A DNA stretch of 44,707 bases, from the NCBI GenBank assembly GCA_035649235.1, contig DASRJX010000057.1, positions 1 through 44,707 of the forward strand, in the 5' to 3' direction. The stretch comes from DASRJX01 sp035649235 (lineage in GTDB: Bacteria; Acidobacteriota; Polarisedimenticolia; Gp22-AA2). This document shows positions 8,302 through 16,544 of the stretch, one piece after another (within the stretch, counting starts at the first letter, position 1; each line of letters begins with the position of its first letter). Made by a program: the position numbers and the translations under genes. Below the pieces are notes generated by a model. That model was not told the DNA's origin and made no database searches. It saw only the letters and a program-made list of their open reading frames with translations.

Positions 8302-9906
8302 GTGAGGCTCGGGGAGTTCCTCATCCAGAAGGGCGTCATCACCAAGGAGCAGCTGGAGCAGGCGCTGCGCGCGCAGCTCATCTTCGGCGGGCATCTGGGC
8401 ACCTGCCTCATGGAGATGGGGCTGGTCGACGAGCAGCTCCTCGGCGAGTCCCTGGCCGCGATCTTCCGCGTGCGCTACGCGCCTCCTGGATTGTTCACCG
8501 ACGTGCCGCGCTCGGTCATCGAAACGATGACGCAGCGACTGGTGGAGAAGTACCACGCGGTGCCGTTCGAGCGCACCAACCGGATGCTCCACCTCGCGAT
8601 GATCGATCCGAAGAACCTCCCGGCGCTGGACGAGATCTCCTTCGCGACGGCGTGCAAGATCGAGCCCTGGGTGGCGCCCGAGGCCCGCATCTTCCAGGTC
8701 ATGGAGCGCTACTACGACATCCCCCGGCGCCAGCGGTACATCGCCGTCTTCCCTGACATAGACGCCGGCCACGGCGGCCAGCGGGTGAACGACGGACCTC
8801 AGGAGAGGGGCCGCCCGGCACTCGTCAACACCTACGCCCCGCCCCCCTACCTCGAGGCCCTCGGCAAGGCGAAGGAGTCCGTGGAGCTCTCCGCGCCGCC
8901 GGAACCGCCCGCCGCGACGCCTGCAACCAGGCCCGAGACGGAGGATTGGGAGGGCGGACCGCCTCCGGCCCCACCGATGCACCGGGCGGCGCCATCCGGT
9001 CCACCCGCACAGGTTTCCGCCACACCGGCCCCCATAGCACAGACCATGTCGTCGCACCATCCGCCGGCGCAGGGAATCGTGCCACCTCCGCCCCCGGCGC
9101 GGGGCGCATCTCCGTTCGCGCCACCGGCGCCCATGAGCCCGTCGCCAGATCCGTTCTCGAGCTTCCGACCGGCGACCCGTCCATCGGCAGGCGAGTTAGG
9201 AGCCCCCCAACCGACCGCGCCGCAGTTCGCCGAGCCGTCGTTGGTCGCGCCCCAGCACGTCGTGCCGCAGCATGGCGCGCCACAGCCCGCGGCGACGTCG
9301 TTCGGCGCGTCGCCGAGCGCTGCGACGGGGGTCGCGGCGCACCAGCGAGGGGCGCCGGACCTCACCCGGAGCACGGGTAACCTCGCTCAGGAGGGCTTGT
9401 CGAACCGGCTCTGCCAGGCCGAGGCCGCGGAGGACCTGGCCCAGTGCGCGCTCGAGTACGCCTCGCACGGGCTCGAGCGCTGCGCCCTCTTCCTGATCCG
9501 ATCCACGAACGCGTCGCTCTGGTGCTCGCGCGGTCTCGGTTGGGATCAGGAGCGAGGGCGGATCCTGAACCTCTCGGTCACCTCGGACCCCCTGTTCGAG
9601 CTCCTGCTCGAGCGCGATCACTATCGGGGATCGGTGCCCGAGGACGTCGGCATCCACGCCTCCTTCAAGTCGATGCGCATCGAAGTCCCCTCCGAGCTGC
9701 TCCTGGTGCCGGGATACGTCGAGGACCGGATGGTGATCCTGCTTTACGGCGACGGCGGCGTGAACGGCGCCATCCGGGGTGACACCGCCGACCTGTGCAC
9801 CTTCGTGCGCAAGCTGTCCTACGCCCTGCACGTCGTCATGCTGAAGCGCAAGCTGCGCTCGCTGGATCTCAGGCCGCCCAGCGGGCCCTCCATGCGCGCG
9901 GCCTGA
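8302..9906 (+). CDS. Orphan MshEN-domain protein with Pro-rich linker and GAF-like domain
   Basis: About 534 residues from GTG 8302. An in-frame TTG at 8239 overlaps the predicted -10 box and encodes a Gly run, so it was rejected. Residues 1-140 form an MshEN (type II secretion ATPase N-terminal) domain: RLGEFLIQKGVITKEQLEQA followed about 30 residues later by GHLGTCLMEMGLVDEQLL, matching the paired c-di-GMP-binding motif of that family. A roughly 200-residue Pro/Ala/Gln-rich linker (many APQ, PPAP units) follows. The last 165 residues (from about residue 370) resemble a GAF fold. There is no GspE/PilB ATPase domain, so this is not a secretion motor. Probable cytoplasmic c-di-GMP-responsive regulator or scaffold; partner unknown. 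Confidence 0.75.
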   Translation: MRLGEFLIQKGVITKEQLEQALRAQLIFGGHLGTCLMEMGLVDEQLLGESLAAIFRVRYAPPGLFTDVPRSVIETMTQRLVEKYHAVPFERTNRMLHLAMIDPKNLPALDEISFATACKIEPWVAPEARIFQVMERYYDIPRRQRYIAVFPDIDAGHGGQRVNDGPQERGRPALVNTYAPPPYLEALGKAKESVELSAPPEPPAATPATRPETEDWEGGPPPAPPMHRAAPSGPPAQVSATPAPIAQTMSSHHPPAQGIVPPPPPARGASPFAPPAPMSPSPDPFSSFRPATRPSAGELGAPQPTAPQFAEPSLVAPQHVVPQHGAPQPAATSFGASPSAATGVAAHQRGAPDLTRSTGNLAQEGLSNRLCQAEAAEDLAQCALEYASHGLERCALFLIRSTNASLWCSRGLGWDQERGRILNLSVTSDPLFELLLERDHYRGSVPEDVGIHASFKSMRIEVPSELLLVPGYVEDRMVILLYGDGGVNGAIRGDTADLCTFVRKLSYALHVVMLKRKLRSLDLRPPSGPSMRAA

Positions 9907-9945
9907 GCCGCAACCCGCAACCACCGATCGATCACCCCCGTCCGA

Positions 9946-9980
9946 GGCACCGGGCCCGCGCCTGCCGGGGGCCCGGCGCC
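9946..9980 (+). terminator. GC-rich hairpin, probable terminator after the MshEN gene
   Basis: An 8-bp perfect inverted repeat, CCGGGCCC (9950-9957) and GGGCCCGG (9969-9976), with an 11-nt loop. It extends by GGC/GCC across one mismatch to 9946-9980 and is followed by a short TTT. It lies about 40 bp after the MshEN stop and before the operon A promoter. The T-tract is weak, so termination efficiency is uncertain. Confidence 0.5.
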
Positions 9981-10023
9981 TTTGCCGAGCGACTTCCGGC
10001 CCATGGCTGCGACTGAGACGTTA

Positions 10024-10052
10024 TTGACGGCGGTCACGGGCCGTGGTAGTAG
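10024..10052 (+). promoter_or_regulatory. Putative promoter of the barrel-cytochrome operon (A)
   Basis: TTGACG (10024-10029), 17-bp spacer, TAGTAG (10047-10052). The -10 box is a weak match. The predicted start near 10059 falls just before the GAGG/ATC proposed as the initiation site of the barrel gene. The same octamer TTGACGGC begins the predicted promoter of operon C at 21328. Confidence 0.4.
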
Positions 10053-10088
10053 GCTGCCGGTCCGAGCTTCGGAGCCGCGAGGCCTGCC

Positions 10089-11822
10089 ATCGAACAGCCC
10101 GTCATTCAGCTGCCCGAGGATCGCCCCGCGCCCCCGCGGACGCGGGCCCGGCGCCTTGCCCGCGCGTCCCTCTGCCTTCTGGGTCTGCTCGGGGCGGGAA
10201 GTCTGGCTCGGGCGCAGGCGCCGGCCGTTGCGGACGACTTCCTGCCGATCGATGATCGGTGGCGCATCGCCTTCCCTGACTGGGACCGCTACGCGCACGG
10301 CCGGAGGCGCGCCGCCCCGTACACGCAAGGACACTGGTACGACCCCTACCATCAGAACGTCCTGAAGGGGGACTATCCGATCGCCGGCAAGGCCACCTTC
10401 CTGAATCTCACACTGGTCTCCGACACGCTGGCCGACGCCCGGCGCCTGCCGGCGCCGAGCGGCGCCTCCTCGGCCGACCCGGGGAGCGAGGAGTTCTTCG
10501 GCGGTGGCGATGAGCTCCAGGGCTCGACGACGCTCCTCCTGTCGCTCGATCTGTTCCACGGCGCTGCGGCCTTCCGGCCGGTCGACTGGCGGGTGCGCGT
10601 CACACCGGCGGGCCAGCTCAACGTCCTGCACGCTGAGGAAAACGGAATCGTCGACATCGACGTGAGGGAGGGGACGGAGCGCACCGACCACCATGTCGGG
10701 CTCCAGGAAGGCTTCGTCGAGGTGAAGCTGTTCGATGTCTCCCCCGCCTACGACGTCGTGTCGCTGCGCGCCGGCGTGCAGGGCTTCCTGTCCGATTTCC
10801 GCGGCCTCATCTTCGCCGACAACGAACCCGGGGTCCGCCTGTTCGGGAACTGGGCCGCGAACCGCTCCTCCTGGAACCTCGCCTATTTCAAGATGTACGA
10901 GAAGGACACGAACTCCCTGCTCAACACCAGCGACCTCGACTCCCGCCGCCAGCAGGTCTATATCGCCAACCTCTACCGGCAGGACTTCATCTGGCCGGGC
11001 TACACGGCCGGCCTCTCCTGGCACCTGAATCGCGACGAGGAGAGCGTCCACTTCGACGACAACGGCTTCCTGGTCCGCCCGGCGGCGATCGGCTCGCTCC
11101 AGCCGCACGCCGTCGACGCCACCTACCTGGGCTGGGTCGGATCGGGGCACATCGGCCGGCTCAACCTGACCCACGCGCTGTACCACGCCTCCGGAGACGA
11201 TTCCGAGAACCCGATCGCGGCGCGCCCGGTCGACATCGACGCCTGGATGGCGGCGGCGGAGATCTCCTTCGACAAGGACTGGATGCGGTACCGTGGCCAG
11301 GCCCTCTGGGCCTCGGGCGACCAGGATCCGGTCGACGATCGCGCCGAGGGCTTCGACGCGGTGTTCGACAATCCCCAGTTCGCCGGCGCCGGCACCTCGT
11401 TCTGGGTGCGCCAGGGCATCCCGCTCACCGGCACCAAGGTCGAGCTGGTCGGCGCGTCGAGCCTTCTGCCGACGCTCCGCTCCTCCAAGGCGGAGGGACA
11501 GGCGAGCTTCGTCAACCCGGGGCTGCGTCTCCTGGGCGGCGGCGCCGACGCGGAGGTCACGCCGAAGGTGCGCCTGGGAGCCAACCTCAACCTGCTCTGG
11601 TTCGACGACCCGGCCTCGCTCGAGCTGCTCCTGTTCCAGCCGGGGATCGATCGCTTCATCGGGACCGACCTCGGATGCGGCGTCCAGTGGCGCCCGTATC
11701 TCAACAACAACATGATCGTGACCGGGACCGCTTCGACGCTGTTCCCCGGACCGGGGTTCGAGGACATCTATGCCGGCCGGCAGCTCTATTCGCTGACTGC
11801 GTCGCTCACGCTGGTGTACTGA
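10089..11822 (+). CDS. Outer-membrane beta-barrel (porin) of a porin-cytochrome conduit
   Basis: The first ATG/GTG/TTG in this frame is a GTG at 10593, deep inside the barrel, but the open frame continues upstream to 10053 and encodes a good signal peptide (RARRLARASLCLLGLLGAGS, then cleavage near ARA-QA). I propose initiation at ATC 10089, with GAGG at 10079-10082 and a 6-nt spacer, giving 577 residues; ATT 10104 or CTG 10110 are alternatives. The mature protein consists of alternating amphipathic strands rich in Trp, Tyr and Asp and ends in LTASLTLVY, an aromatic outer-membrane insertion signal. Its stop is 1 bp before the multihaem cytochrome ATG, the usual layout of porin-cytochrome pairs that carry electrons across the outer membrane. 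Barrel identity is good; the conduit role is inferred. Confidence 0.75.
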   Translation: MEQPVIQLPEDRPAPPRTRARRLARASLCLLGLLGAGSLARAQAPAVADDFLPIDDRWRIAFPDWDRYAHGRRRAAPYTQGHWYDPYHQNVLKGDYPIAGKATFLNLTLVSDTLADARRLPAPSGASSADPGSEEFFGGGDELQGSTTLLLSLDLFHGAAAFRPVDWRVRVTPAGQLNVLHAEENGIVDIDVREGTERTDHHVGLQEGFVEVKLFDVSPAYDVVSLRAGVQGFLSDFRGLIFADNEPGVRLFGNWAANRSSWNLAYFKMYEKDTNSLLNTSDLDSRRQQVYIANLYRQDFIWPGYTAGLSWHLNRDEESVHFDDNGFLVRPAAIGSLQPHAVDATYLGWVGSGHIGRLNLTHALYHASGDDSENPIAARPVDIDAWMAAAEISFDKDWMRYRGQALWASGDQDPVDDRAEGFDAVFDNPQFAGAGTSFWVRQGIPLTGTKVELVGASSLLPTLRSSKAEGQASFVNPGLRLLGGGADAEVTPKVRLGANLNLLWFDDPASLELLLFQPGIDRFIGTDLGCGVQWRPYLNNNMIVTGTASTLFPGPGFEDIYAGRQLYSLTASLTLVY

Positions 11823-11823
11823 G

Positions 11824-14800
11824 ATGGCGGAGGCGCGGACGTCGTTGCGCACGACGATGGATCGGAGGACGGCGGGCCGGGCCTGGTCGGCTCTAGGACT
11901 CGTCCTGCTGCTGACGGCCGCGCGGGCCGCCGCGGCTGACGCGGCCGGCTCCTCGGGCGCACCCGCTCCCGACCTGGCGCGCCAGACCGACGACGAGGCG
12001 CGCGCCAAGTCGGCCGGCTGCACCTCGTCCCGGTGCCACGCCGGCATCGAGCCGATGCACAGCAGCCGTTCGGTCCGCCTGGGCTGCGTCGATTGCCACG
12101 GCGGCGACGCGTCCGCGGCCGACAAGGAGAAGGCGCACGTCCGCCCGCGCTTCCCGGACGCCTGGCCGAGTTCGGCCAACCCCGAGCGTACCTACACGCT
12201 GCTCAACCACGAGGATCCGGCGTTCGTCCGCTTCGTCAACCCGGGCGACCTGCGTGCGGCGCCCATGACATGTGGTCCGGCCGGCTGCCATCCGTCCGAG
12301 GTCCAGCGCGTCAGCAAATCGATGATGACCACGGGCGCCATGCTCTGGGGAGCGGCGCTCTACAACAACGGCGCCCTTCCCCTGAAGGACTACCGTTTCG
12401 GGGAATCGTACGACGCCTTGGGCCGCCCGCGGCGGCTCTACTCGATCCCGCCGCCGACGCCCGAGGAGACGCGCGCCAAGGGGATCCTGCCGTTCCTCGA
12501 CCCTCTCCCCCGCTTCGAGATCACCCAGCCCGGGAACGTCCTGCGCGTGTTCGAGCGCGGCGGCCGGTTCACGCCGGAAGTCGGCCTGCCGCTCCGCGAG
12601 GAGGAGCCGGGGCGCCCCGACCCGCGCCTCTCGACCCGCGGCTTCGGAACGCTGCTGCGCACCGATCCGGTGTTCCTCGGCCTGCAGAAGACGCGGCTGC
12701 TCGACCCGATGCTGTCGTTCCTCGGCACCAACGACCACCCGGGGGACTACCGCTCCTCCGGCTGCACCGCCTGTCACGTCGTGTACGCCAACGATCGCGA
12801 CCCGCTCCACTCGGGGCCGTATGCCCGCTTCGGCAACCGCGGGCACGGCGCGAGCGACGATCCGACGCAGCCGCGGGAGCAGTCCGGCCACCCCCTCCGG
12901 CACTCCCTGACGCGATCGATCCCGTCCAGCACCTGCATGGTCTGCCACATGCACCAGGGGGCGTCGTTCGTCAACGCCTACTACGGCACCATGTGGTGGG
13001 ACCAGGAGACCGACGGCGAAAGGATGTACCCTCGCGAGCCGGCCTCGAGGAGGCCGGGAGAACGGCGGACGCTCCTCGACGCCAATCCGGAGGAGGCGGC
13101 GCTGCGCGGCCTGTGGTCGGACCCCGAGTTCCTGGCGGAGGTCTCCGCTCTCAACCCCGACCTGAGCGGCACGCAGTTCGCCGACTACCACGGCCACGGC
13201 TGGGTGTTCCGCAACGTCTACCGTCAGGACCGCCAGGGCCGCCTGCTCGACGCCTCGGGACAGGTGGTGCCGTTCGACGCGCCCAACCGCTTCCGCCGCG
13301 CGGTGCACCTCCAGGACATCCACCTCGAGAAGGGGATGCACTGCGTCGACTGCCATTTCGAGCAGGACGTCCACGGCGACGGGCTGCTGTACGGCGAGGC
13401 CCGGAACGCCATCGAGATCGACTGCGTCGACTGCCATGGCACGGCGCGGCGCCGCGCCACCTTGACGACGTCCGGTCCCGCGTCCTCGGAAGGCCATCCC
13501 CTCACCGCCTACTCCACGCCGTCGGGGCGCCGGCGCTTCCGGAGGGAGGGGGACCGGGTCCTCCAGCGCTCGATGCTCGACCCGGACCGGGAATGGGAGA
13601 TCGTGCAGGTGCTCGACACCCTCGACCCGGCCTCGCCCCACTACAACGAGCGCTCGCGGCTGGCGAAGACGGTGCGGCGCGACGGAAAGACCTGGGGCGA
13701 CCTGCCGCAGGACGAAGAAGAACTGGCCCACGCGAACGGATCGATGACCTGCTACGCGTGCCATTCGGCCTTCGTGACCTCCTGCTTCGGCTGTCACGTG
13801 CCGATGCGGGCCAACGAGAAGGCGCCCCTCCTGCATGACGACGGGCGGATGCTCCGCAACTGGACTTCCTACAATCCCCAGGTCCTGCGCGACGACTTCT
13901 ACATGCTGGCCCGGGACGGGACCGTGACCGGGCGCCGCGTCGCTCCGGTGCGCTCCTCGTCGGCCGTCGTGGTCTCGAGCCAGAACCAGAACCGCTCCTG
14001 GATCTACTATCAGCAGCAGACGGTGTCGGCGGAGGGGTACTCCGGCCAGGTCTTCAACACGCACGTGCCGCACTCGGTGCGCTCCCGCGAGACGAAGGCC
14101 TGCACCGACTGCCATCTCTCGGCGGCCGGTGACAACAACGCGACGATGGCCCAGCTCCTGGGGCTGGGGACCAAGGCGGTCAACTTCCTCGGCCGGTACG
14201 CGTGGGTCGCCCTGGGCTCGGACGGCGTCGAGGCGGTGGAGGTGACGGAGCTCGGAGAGCCGCAGGCGGTCATCGGATCGCGCCTGCACGCCCTCGCCTA
14301 CCCGGATCGCTTCGCCGAGCACGAGGCGCGCGGGAGCGCCCTCCGGGAAGGGCACCACCACGCGGCCCGCGACGCGCGCTCGATCGCCGTCCGGGGGGAG
14401 TACCTGTATACGGCCGACGGCCCCGGCGGCCTGATGGTCTACGACATCGCCAACATCGAGAACAAGGACTTCTCCGAGCGCATCGTGACCGCGCCGGTCT
14501 CGCCGCTCGGTCAGAGCACTCGCGTCAGGACGGCCTGGGCCACGGCCGTCGCCTCCCCGAGCACGCTCGCCATCGACCCGGCGCGCGCCCGGCTGCCGGA
14601 GAACGAGGAGCAGCCGATCCACCCGTTCTACGGCTACCTCTACGTCACGGACCGGCAGGAGGGGCTGATCGTGGTCGGCGCGGGGACGCTGCTCGACGGC
14701 GATCCGCTCAACAACTTCCTGGCGCGGGCCGCGACCTTCAACCCCGAAGGCGCCCTCGGCGGGGCGTCGAACCTGACTCTGGCGGGCCACTTCGCGTACG

Positions 14801-15630
14801 TGCTCTGCGACCGCGGGCTCGTCGTGGTGTCTCTCGACGACCCGCTGGCCCCGCGACTCACGGGCGAGGTGCGAGAGCCGGCCCTCAAAGGGCCGCGCGC
14901 CGCCATGGTACAGTTCCGCTATCTGTTCCTGACCGACTCCGAGGGGCTCAAGGTGCTCGACGTGACCCATCCCGACCGGCCGGTGCCCGTGGCGGGGGCC
15001 ACGGTCCCGCTCGAGGACGCGCGCGGTCTCTACGTGTCGCGCACCACGGCCTTCGTCGCGGCGGGACGGCGGGGCCTCGCGATCATCGACGTCGAGCAGC
15101 CGGAACGGCCGCGCCTGCTCCAGGCGTTCGACGCCGGGGGCGTCATCGACGACGCCCACGACGTGAAGATCGCCATGACCAACACCAGCCTGTTCGCCTA
15201 TGTCGCCGACGGTAGAAACGGCGTGCGGGTGGTGCAGCTCACGTCCCCCAAGGACACGCCGGGGCACTACGGCTTCGCCCCGCCCCTGGCGCCGCGGTTG
15301 ATCGCCACCTACCCGACGCACGGCCCGGCGCTCGCGGTCGCGGAGGGGCTCGATCGCGATCGGGCCGTGGACGAGACGGGTCACCAGCTCGCGGTCTTCG
15401 GCCGGCGCGGCGCGCGTCCGTTCACCCGGGAGGAGATGGAGCGGCTCTATCTGCGCGACGGCGCGCCGTTCACGGTCACCGACCGCCCGCCGGGACCGCC
15501 CCGACCCTTCGCCCTCCCCGCTCCGCCGCCGCCCCGCGCGGAGCCGGGCCTCAGGAGGCCGCCCGTGCGGAAGCCGCCGGCCTCGGCGCGCCGCGAAGCC
15601 GCCGACGCCGATCGTGGGGCGTGCCCTTGA
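11824..15630 (+). CDS. Giant secreted decahaem cytochrome c fused to an LVIVD-repeat propeller
   Basis: A 1,268-residue protein starting at ATG 11824 (ATG 11857 is an alternative, closer to the signal peptide). The signal core is LGLVLLLTAARAAA, cleaved near residue 39. Ten haem-attachment motifs follow: CX4CH at 66 (CTSSRCH) and 150 (CGPAGCH), and CxxCH at 88, 314, 371, 507, 534, 643, 654 and 760. Residues about 850-1180 form a propeller of LVIVD-type repeats (LVVVSLDDPLAP, LKVLDVTHPDRP, LAIIDVEQPERP), and the C-terminus is a Pro/Arg-rich tail. It follows the porin gene by 1 bp and overlaps the MBL gene by 10 bp, so all three are likely co-expressed. Probable extracellular-side or conduit cytochrome; the propeller may bind a protein, surface or substrate (inference). 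Confidence 0.88.
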   Translation: MAEARTSLRTTMDRRTAGRAWSALGLVLLLTAARAAAADAAGSSGAPAPDLARQTDDEARAKSAGCTSSRCHAGIEPMHSSRSVRLGCVDCHGGDASAADKEKAHVRPRFPDAWPSSANPERTYTLLNHEDPAFVRFVNPGDLRAAPMTCGPAGCHPSEVQRVSKSMMTTGAMLWGAALYNNGALPLKDYRFGESYDALGRPRRLYSIPPPTPEETRAKGILPFLDPLPRFEITQPGNVLRVFERGGRFTPEVGLPLREEEPGRPDPRLSTRGFGTLLRTDPVFLGLQKTRLLDPMLSFLGTNDHPGDYRSSGCTACHVVYANDRDPLHSGPYARFGNRGHGASDDPTQPREQSGHPLRHSLTRSIPSSTCMVCHMHQGASFVNAYYGTMWWDQETDGERMYPREPASRRPGERRTLLDANPEEAALRGLWSDPEFLAEVSALNPDLSGTQFADYHGHGWVFRNVYRQDRQGRLLDASGQVVPFDAPNRFRRAVHLQDIHLEKGMHCVDCHFEQDVHGDGLLYGEARNAIEIDCVDCHGTARRRATLTTSGPASSEGHPLTAYSTPSGRRRFRREGDRVLQRSMLDPDREWEIVQVLDTLDPASPHYNERSRLAKTVRRDGKTWGDLPQDEEELAHANGSMTCYACHSAFVTSCFGCHVPMRANEKAPLLHDDGRMLRNWTSYNPQVLRDDFYMLARDGTVTGRRVAPVRSSSAVVVSSQNQNRSWIYYQQQTVSAEGYSGQVFNTHVPHSVRSRETKACTDCHLSAAGDNNATMAQLLGLGTKAVNFLGRYAWVALGSDGVEAVEVTELGEPQAVIGSRLHALAYPDRFAEHEARGSALREGHHHAARDARSIAVRGEYLYTADGPGGLMVYDIANIENKDFSERIVTAPVSPLGQSTRVRTAWATAVASPSTLAIDPARARLPENEEQPIHPFYGYLYVTDRQEGLIVVGAGTLLDGDPLNNFLARAATFNPEGALGGASNLTLAGHFAYVLCDRGLVVVSLDDPLAPRLTGEVREPALKGPRAAMVQFRYLFLTDSEGLKVLDVTHPDRPVPVAGATVPLEDARGLYVSRTTAFVAAGRRGLAIIDVEQPERPRLLQAFDAGGVIDDAHDVKIAMTNTSLFAYVADGRNGVRVVQLTSPKDTPGHYGFAPPLAPRLIATYPTHGPALAVAEGLDRDRAVDETGHQLAVFGRRGARPFTREEMERLYLRDGAPFTVTDRPPGPPRPFALPAPPPPRAEPGLRRPPVRKPPASARREAADADRGACP

Positions 15631-16544
15631 AGATCCGCTACTGGGGGGTGCGCGGCTCGATCGCCGTGCCGGGGCCGGACACGGTCCTTACGGGCGGCAA
15701 CACGCCGTGCATCTCCCTCACCCTCTCGGACGGCGCGCTCCTGATCCTGGACGGCGGGACGGGCCTCAGGGCGCTGGGGCGCGCGCTCATGGCGCGCCCC
15801 GAGTTCGCGTCGGGTCGCGGACGCGCGACGTTCCTCTTCACCCACCGCCACTGGGACCACATCCAGGGAATCCCGTTCTTCGAGCCGGCGTACGTTCCGG
15901 GGAACCAGTTCGACGTCTGCGCCAGCGACCACGTCGCCTCGGGGGCGCCGCTCCTCGACAACGTCGTCTCGCTGCAGCACAACATGGTCAACTTCCCCGT
16001 GCCCTTCGACGTGGTCCGGCGTGCCTACCGGTTCCACGGCGTCCACGAAGGGGTTCCGTTCGACCTGCCGGCGGCGCGAGTGCTTCCGGTGCGCCTGAAC
16101 CACGCCGGCGTCACCCTCGGCTACGTCGTCACCGAAACCGCGACGAACGCCCGCCTCGCCTACCTCTGCGACACCGCGCCCTGGGACGACGTGCTGCTCG
16201 GCGACGGCATGGACGTCGAGGGCCGGCCGGACGCCGTGGGGCGGCGCCAACGGGACCTCGTGGTGGCTGCGGCGCGCGACGCCGACCTGGTGATCCACGA
16301 CACGTTCTTCGACGACGCCGGCTACCAGTCGCGCAAGACCTGGGGGCACTCGACGCCGCACCACGCGCTGGAGTTCTGCCGTTTGGCCTCCGCCCGCCGC
16401 CTGCACCTGTTCCACTTCGCCCCCGACCTCGACGACGCGGCGGTCGCGCGCCTCGCCGCCGAGACCGCCGCCGAGGCGCTCGCCTCCCCGGGTGGGATCG
16501 AGGTCAGCGCGGCGCGGGAGGGGATGGAGCTGACGCTCCCCTGA
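15621..16544 (+). CDS. Metallo-beta-lactamase-fold hydrolase, possible cyclic-nucleotide phosphodiesterase
   Basis: About 307 residues from GTG 15621 (TTG 15627 is also possible), overlapping the cytochrome stop by 10 bp. The N-terminal block IRYWGVRGSIAVPGP and GGNTPCI are typical of a cytoplasmic MBL subfamily (TaR3/PhnP-like). Metal ligands are visible: HRHWDH at 75-80 (HxHxDH), His115-region helices, Asp in LCDTAPWDD, and a late His in HSTPHHALEFC/LFHFAPD. No signal peptide. Related MBL proteins hydrolyse phosphodiester bonds, including cyclic nucleotides (class II PDEs share the HxHxDH fold). With a cNMP-binding redox protein and an adenylate cyclase close by, cNMP turnover is attractive but is inference. 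The last 41 bp overlap the 3' end of the convergent decahaem gene. Confidence 0.85.
   Translation: MPLKIRYWGVRGSIAVPGPDTVLTGGNTPCISLTLSDGALLILDGGTGLRALGRALMARPEFASGRGRATFLFTHRHWDHIQGIPFFEPAYVPGNQFDVCASDHVASGAPLLDNVVSLQHNMVNFPVPFDVVRRAYRFHGVHEGVPFDLPAARVLPVRLNHAGVTLGYVVTETATNARLAYLCDTAPWDDVLLGDGMDVEGRPDAVGRRQRDLVVAAARDADLVIHDTFFDDAGYQSRKTWGHSTPHHALEFCRLASARRLHLFHFAPDLDDAAVARLAAETAAEALASPGGIEVSAAREGMELTLP

Noticed and set aside
7371..8411. N-terminal extension of the BNR frame to 8411
   Set aside because: It would overlap the DedA gene and lacks a signal peptide; the ATG at 7370 has a Shine-Dalgarno sequence and starts a clear signal peptide.
11893..15384. A 1,163-codon open frame on the minus strand
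   Set aside because: Antisense to the giant cytochrome; Arg/Val/Gly/His-biased composition typical of GC-rich shadow frames, with no domain or start signal.
15621..16544. Beta-lactamase resistance gene
   Set aside because: Cytoplasmic, of the TaR3/PhnP-like MBL group, and embedded in a cytochrome operon.
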